Shown piece by piece: positions 60,470-64,000 of a DNA stretch of 64,000 nt. The stretch comes from Orobanche coerulescens (taxonomy: Eukaryota > Streptophyta > Magnoliopsida > Lamiales > Orobanchaceae), in the NCBI GenBank assembly GCA_033398695.1, contig CM065805.1, forward strand, positions 73,624,762 to 73,688,761, read 5' to 3'. A model generated the notes under the pieces. The model ran no database searches. It was not told the origin of the DNA and saw nothing but the letters and a program-made list of their open reading frames with translations. The stretch's first letter is position 1. The number at the start of each line of letters is the position of its first letter. Both the position numbers and the translations under genes were made by a program.

Positions 60470-62458
60470 ATGGAAAGGGCTGGCAGAGGACGTGGAGGAC
60501 GAGGCCGTGGAGCAGGCCGAATCCCGAGAGCTCGTGTGAATACACGTGCAAACGCGAGGAATAATGCTAATTCATCGAGCAGCGATGCTGCCACTCATTC
60601 ACCTGGACGCGATCATTCATTATCGGGGAGTCGTACTCGGGACACGGCTCAGTCAGAGGGTGTCCGGGTTGATCCACTCGCATTTATGCAGGGCATCATG
60701 GCCCAAATGACTCAGATGGCTCAGTTGATGGAGACGATGCATAACTCCGTCAATCAGAATCAGCAGGCTCCTCCGCCGCCACCTCAGAGGCAAGAGAGGA
60801 ATGTGAGTAACATCATCGGCAATATTTCTCGCCAGAGGCCACCTACTTTTGAGGGCTCATCGGAGCCAGCAGATATCATTCATTGGCTCGAGCATTTCGA
60901 GAAGCTGTTTGCTATGGTAGAGTGTCCCGAGGGACACAAAGTTTCTGTTGCGGCTTACTACCTTGGTAAGAGCGCACATTCTTGGTGGTTGTCATTGAAG
61001 CCCACCGAAGGATCTTGTACTTGGGATCAGTTCAAGACTCTCATGATGGAGAGGTATTATCCGGCCCCACTCAGAGAGGCCAAGCTGTCAGAATTGCTCA
61101 CCCCCGACCCCTCAACAGACGAGGATGTTCTCGCTATTGCCGAGAAATTTCAGGAACTTCTTCCGTTCGCCTCATCTATCATTCACTCAGAAGCGGACAA
61201 GATCAAGTATTTCAGCAAGAGGCTGAAACCCCGTATGAGACTTCAGTTACTTAACCATAATTGCACCACGTTGGCCGAATTCATTGAGAAAGCTCTCACC
61301 TACGAGCTTACTGCTAAAGAGATTGCTAAGCAGCAACCTTCGTCTGCTAGCAAGAAATCGAAGAATCGAAATCAGTCTGAAGGCGGTCAGACAACCTTCA
61401 AGAAACCACGTGCGGGCTCCGCTTTTTCTGAGCGACCTTCGGTGTCATCTAAACCCGCGGAATCTCAGTCCCGAGCGGCCAGTTCGGCCATCACCTGTTA
61501 TAACTGCGGGGAACTTGGTCACCTCAGTACCAAGTGTCCGAAGCAGACTATCACATGTCATAATTGTGGAATTATGGGACATAAGGCCCGTTTTTGCCGT
61601 AGGGACTCCAAACCTACTCAGACGTCATCTCAGGCCCCTAAGCAACACTGCCGTAATCAGGCCACTCAATCAGCGTCGTTTAAAACGACGGGAGCGACTA
61701 AAGGGGGAGCTTTTAGCCATCAGACGGGAGCGTCCGGTGCCGGGACTAGCAAGCCCCGGATTTATGAGGTGAAGAAGACCGATGATCCAGAGGCCCGAAT
61801 GATCTCAGGTACACTCGATATTCTATCTCAACCTGTGTGTACTCTTTTCGATACTGGTGCATCGCATTCATTCATTTCCGAGTCATGTTTGAGTAGACTA
61901 CGTCTGGGTAGTGCTACTAATTGTGAGCCTTATGTCATTGGCCTACCTGATGGTAGACGAATTATCGGTAATCGGGAGATTCAGAATTGTCCGATTCAGT
62001 TTCATGGTCGTGTATGGCCAGCGGACCTAATCGTGGTAGATTTGCCGAGGGACGACGTCATCTTGGGTATTGATTGGATGGATCGTCATGACGCCATCAT
62101 TAATGTCCGTAAGCGTATGGTCACTATCATTTCAGACGATGGAGTTGAATGTGTGTTTAAGGGAGGTAATCCTGGCTATTCTGGTAAGGTCATTAATTCA
62201 ATGAAAGCAGTAAGATTACTCAATCAGGGATGTGTCGGTTATTGGTGCTATATGGCCAAAACCGAGAAGTCATCAGTAATGCTAACGGATATTCCGGTAG
62301 TGAGGGAATATGCCGATGTTTTTCCAGACGAGCTACCTGGTTTGCCTCCACAGAGGGATGTGGAATTCACGATTGAGTTGGAACTGCACGTCCCGATATC
62401 GAAGGCACCGTCTGGATGGCCCCCGACCGAAATGCACGGAATTAAAGAACCAACTTGA
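60470..62458 (+). CDS. Element C gag, protease and protease-RT linker
   Basis: ATG at 60470 ([17 protein letters not shown]) is preferred over the in-frame ATG at 60452 because A, B and C share it. Domains: RG-rich N-terminus, Q/P stretch, gag domain about residues 115-270 ([20 protein letters not shown]), two CCHC knuckles near 340-380 ([28 protein letters not shown]), and retropepsin with the intact active site [11 protein letters not shown] near 464 and [12 protein letters not shown]. Then [17 protein letters not shown] leads towards RT. The frame breaks at about 62385-62458, where small changes relative to element A remove the start of RT from this frame. This is the most intact gag-protease of the Tekay-like copies in the window. 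Confidence 0.94.
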   Translation: MERAGRGRGGRGRGAGRIPRARVNTRANARNNANSSSSDAATHSPGRDHSLSGSRTRDTAQSEGVRVDPLAFMQGIMAQMTQMAQLMETMHNSVNQNQQAPPPPPQRQERNVSNIIGNISRQRPPTFEGSSEPADIIHWLEHFEKLFAMVECPEGHKVSVAAYYLGKSAHSWWLSLKPTEGSCTWDQFKTLMMERYYPAPLREAKLSELLTPDPSTDEDVLAIAEKFQELLPFASSIIHSEADKIKYFSKRLKPRMRLQLLNHNCTTLAEFIEKALTYELTAKEIAKQQPSSASKKSKNRNQSEGGQTTFKKPRAGSAFSERPSVSSKPAESQSRAASSAITCYNCGELGHLSTKCPKQTITCHNCGIMGHKARFCRRDSKPTQTSSQAPKQHCRNQATQSASFKTTGATKGGAFSHQTGASGAGTSKPRIYEVKKTDDPEARMISGTLDILSQPVCTLFDTGASHSFISESCLSRLRLGSATNCEPYVIGLPDGRRIIGNREIQNCPIQFHGRVWPADLIVVDLPRDDVILGIDWMDRHDAIINVRKRMVTIISDDGVECVFKGGNPGYSGKVINSMKAVRLLNQGCVGYWCYMAKTEKSSVMLTDIPVVREYADVFPDELPGLPPQRDVEFTIELELHVPISKAPSGWPPTEMHGIKEPT

Positions 62459-62750
62459 AGAGTTGTTCGAGAAGGGTTATATTCGACCGAGTGCGTCCCC
62501 GTGGGGAGCACCAGTGTTATTTGTCAAGAAGAAGGATGGTTCATTCCGCTTATGTATTGATTATCGGGAGCTGAACAAGGTGACGATCAAGAATAAGTAC
62601 CCCTTACCCCGTATTGATGATCTCTTAGATCAACTTCAGGGAGCTTCAGTATTTTCCAAGATCGACTTAAGATCTGGATATTATCGATTCATGGATTCGA
62701 GAGTCGGATATCGCGAGGACGGCGTTTCGAACTCGCTATGGTCACTATGA
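62440..62750 (+). pseudogene. Element C reverse transcriptase, N-terminal part
   Basis: In the frame ending at 62750: [59 protein letters not shown]. The match to element A ends at about 62680, where the sequence reads TATCGATTCATGG against element A CACCAGTTGCGG, shifting the frame. Confidence 0.9.
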
Positions 62751-63270
62751 GTTTGTGGTTATGCCGTTTGGATTGACTAATGCACCTGCGGTATTCATGG
62801 AGTTAATGAATCGGGTTTTCATCGACTTTTTGGATCGGTTTGTTGTTGTCTTCATCGATGACATTTTGATTTATTCTCGTGACCGGGAGGAACACGAGTC
62901 TCACCTTCATCGAGTGCTCGACGTGTTGAGACGAGAACAACTTTATGGGAAGTTCTCCAAATGTGAGTTCTGGATGTCCGAAGTGACGTTTCTCGGACAC
63001 GTAATTTCATCAGACGGAGTTCGTGTCGATCCTCAGAAGACGGAGGCTATTCGAGATTGGCTACCTCCGAAGAACGTTAAGGAAATCCGAAGTTTCCTCG
63101 GATTAGCGGGTTATTATCGGAGATTTGTGGTAGGATTTTCTAAAATCGCTCAACCCTTGACGAACTTATTACGGAAGGATAAGAAATACACGTGGTCCGA
63201 CGCGTGTCAGCGGAGTTTTGAGGAACTCAAGAGCCGGTTAATGTCAGCACCTGTACTTTCCTTGCCGTAG
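62751..63270 (+). pseudogene. Element C reverse transcriptase C-terminal part and start of RNase H
   Basis: Contains [12 protein letters not shown], the catalytic [28 protein letters not shown] and the thumb/connection. Stops at TAG (63268-63270) where element A has CAG (Gln). Confidence 0.92.
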
Positions 63271-64000
63271 GGGACGGAAGGATTTGTGGTTTATAGTGAT
63301 GCGTCCGGACAGGGTCTCGGATGTGTGCTCATGCAGAACGGGAAGGTCATTGCCTATGCTTCCCGGCAATTGAGACCTTACGAGGTTAATTATCCGACCC
63401 ACACCTGGAGCTAGCAGCCGTGGTGTTCGCTTTGAAGATTTGGCGTCATTACCTTTATGGCGTCACCTGTCAGATATTCACCGATCATAAGAGCTTAAAG
63501 TATATATTTACTCAGAAGGAGTTAAATATGCGTCAGAGACGGTGGTTGGAATTAATCAAAGATTATGATATCGAGATCCTCTATCACCCGGGCAAGGCGA
63601 ACGTTGTCGCCGACGCCTTGAGTCGTAAGTCCGTTCAGGAGCAGATGCTTGCCCGTTTAACAGTTCAGAAGGAGCTTCAGCAGGAACTCCTTAGACCCGA
63701 GATCGAGGTCTGGCTTCAGCGAGTTCAGGGGCAGCTTTGTATGTTAGAGATTTCATCGTCACTAGAGGAGACAATTCGAGAGAATCAGGGTTCGGACCCA
63801 TCATTGTTACGCATCTGTGAGGATGTGGCTCAGGGGAAAGCCCCTGGATTTGTGGTCCACGAGGATGGACTTTTGAGGTTTAAGAATCGGTTGTGCGTAC
63901 CGGCAAATGACGAGTTGAAAAACTCGATTTTGAAAGAAGCTCATGCTACCCCTTATTCCGTTCATCCGGGGTCTAGCAAGATGTACAAGGACTTGAAACA
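63271..64000 (+). pseudogene. Element C RNase H and integrase N-terminus, partial at window end
   Basis: After the TAG, RNase H continues ([21 protein letters not shown]). A one-base loss at about 63402 (CACACCTGG against CACGACCTGG in element A) shifts the frame. From about 63405 a long frame stays open to the window end: [31 protein letters not shown], then the integrase linker and HH half ([17 protein letters not shown]). The GAG codon that is TAG in element A is intact here (LCMLEISS). Confidence 0.9.

Larger units (their letters stand above)
57512..64000 (+). mobile_element. Element C: Tekay-like chromovirus, plus strand, runs off the window
   Basis: 5' LTR 57512-59976, primer site 59981-59992, then gag-pol highly similar to element A in the opposite orientation, reaching the integrase zinc domain at the window end. 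It begins at an LTR terminus inside another LTR. The predicted target duplication is GGTTA (57507-57511), not checkable here. The coding region has several frameshifts and a stop. The LTR ends resemble those of A and B, but the upstream palindromes are of the TAGCGCACGCTA type. Confidence 0.92.

Noticed and set aside
1..64000. Host genes, tRNA or rRNA genes, Helitron or TIR DNA transposons
   Set aside because: I found no coding frame outside retroelements, no cloverleaf or rRNA-like stretch, and no terminal inverted repeat elements beyond the LTR structures.

Overview
This window is repeat-dominated plant nuclear DNA, most likely from a eudicot. I see no host gene, rRNA, tRNA or CRISPR array. 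It consists of one satellite family invaded by LTR retrotransposons. The plant assignment rests on chromodomain Ty3/gypsy elements, a CRM-type element, a Ty1/copia element with an initiator-Met primer site, and a ~202-bp tandem satellite. I cannot name the species.

Layout. (1) 1-8179: a degraded Ty1/copia element on the minus strand, its left LTR cut by the window edge. (2) 8180-10543: satellite. (3) 10544-21092: a full-length Tekay-like chromovirus (element A, minus strand) with 5-bp target duplications (GTTAA). (4) 21093-22520: satellite. (5) 22521-28746: a young CRM-like Ty3/gypsy element (plus strand, TSD GTATT) whose polyprotein is open except for one TGA. (6) 28747-29055: satellite. (7) 29056-41679: a second Tekay-like element (element B, minus strand, TSD GATTA), heavily deleted. 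A 3,042-bp solo LTR of a related family (TSD TTAAA) sits in its left LTR, and a 56-bp minisatellite sits in its body. (8) 41680-56331: 14.6 kb of uninterrupted satellite with higher-order structure (about 1,616 bp and 3,233 bp periods). (9) 56332-64000: a truncated LTR followed by a plus-strand Tekay-like element (element C) that starts exactly at an LTR terminus and runs off the window.

Removing elements A, CRM and B restores a continuous satellite in each case, so all three inserted into a pre-existing array; the copia right flank and the left flank at 56331 are also satellite. A homogenised higher-order satellite containing a CRM element is what a plant centromere or inner pericentromere usually looks like. 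That is an inference which needs CENH3 data.

The most unusual feature is a set of short-palindrome arrays. In Tekay-like LTRs, about 17-21 copies of a 12-bp palindrome lie directly upstream of the TATA-like box. Elements A and B use TTACGGCCGTAA; element C and the solo LTR use TAGCGCACGCTA-type palindromes on a related LTR backbone. The copia element has a third type (GACACGGCCGTGTC) in its leader. A second notable point is that many differences between paired LTRs cluster at CAG/CTG/CCGG trinucleotides, which suggests either methylation-linked mutation or systematic consensus error.
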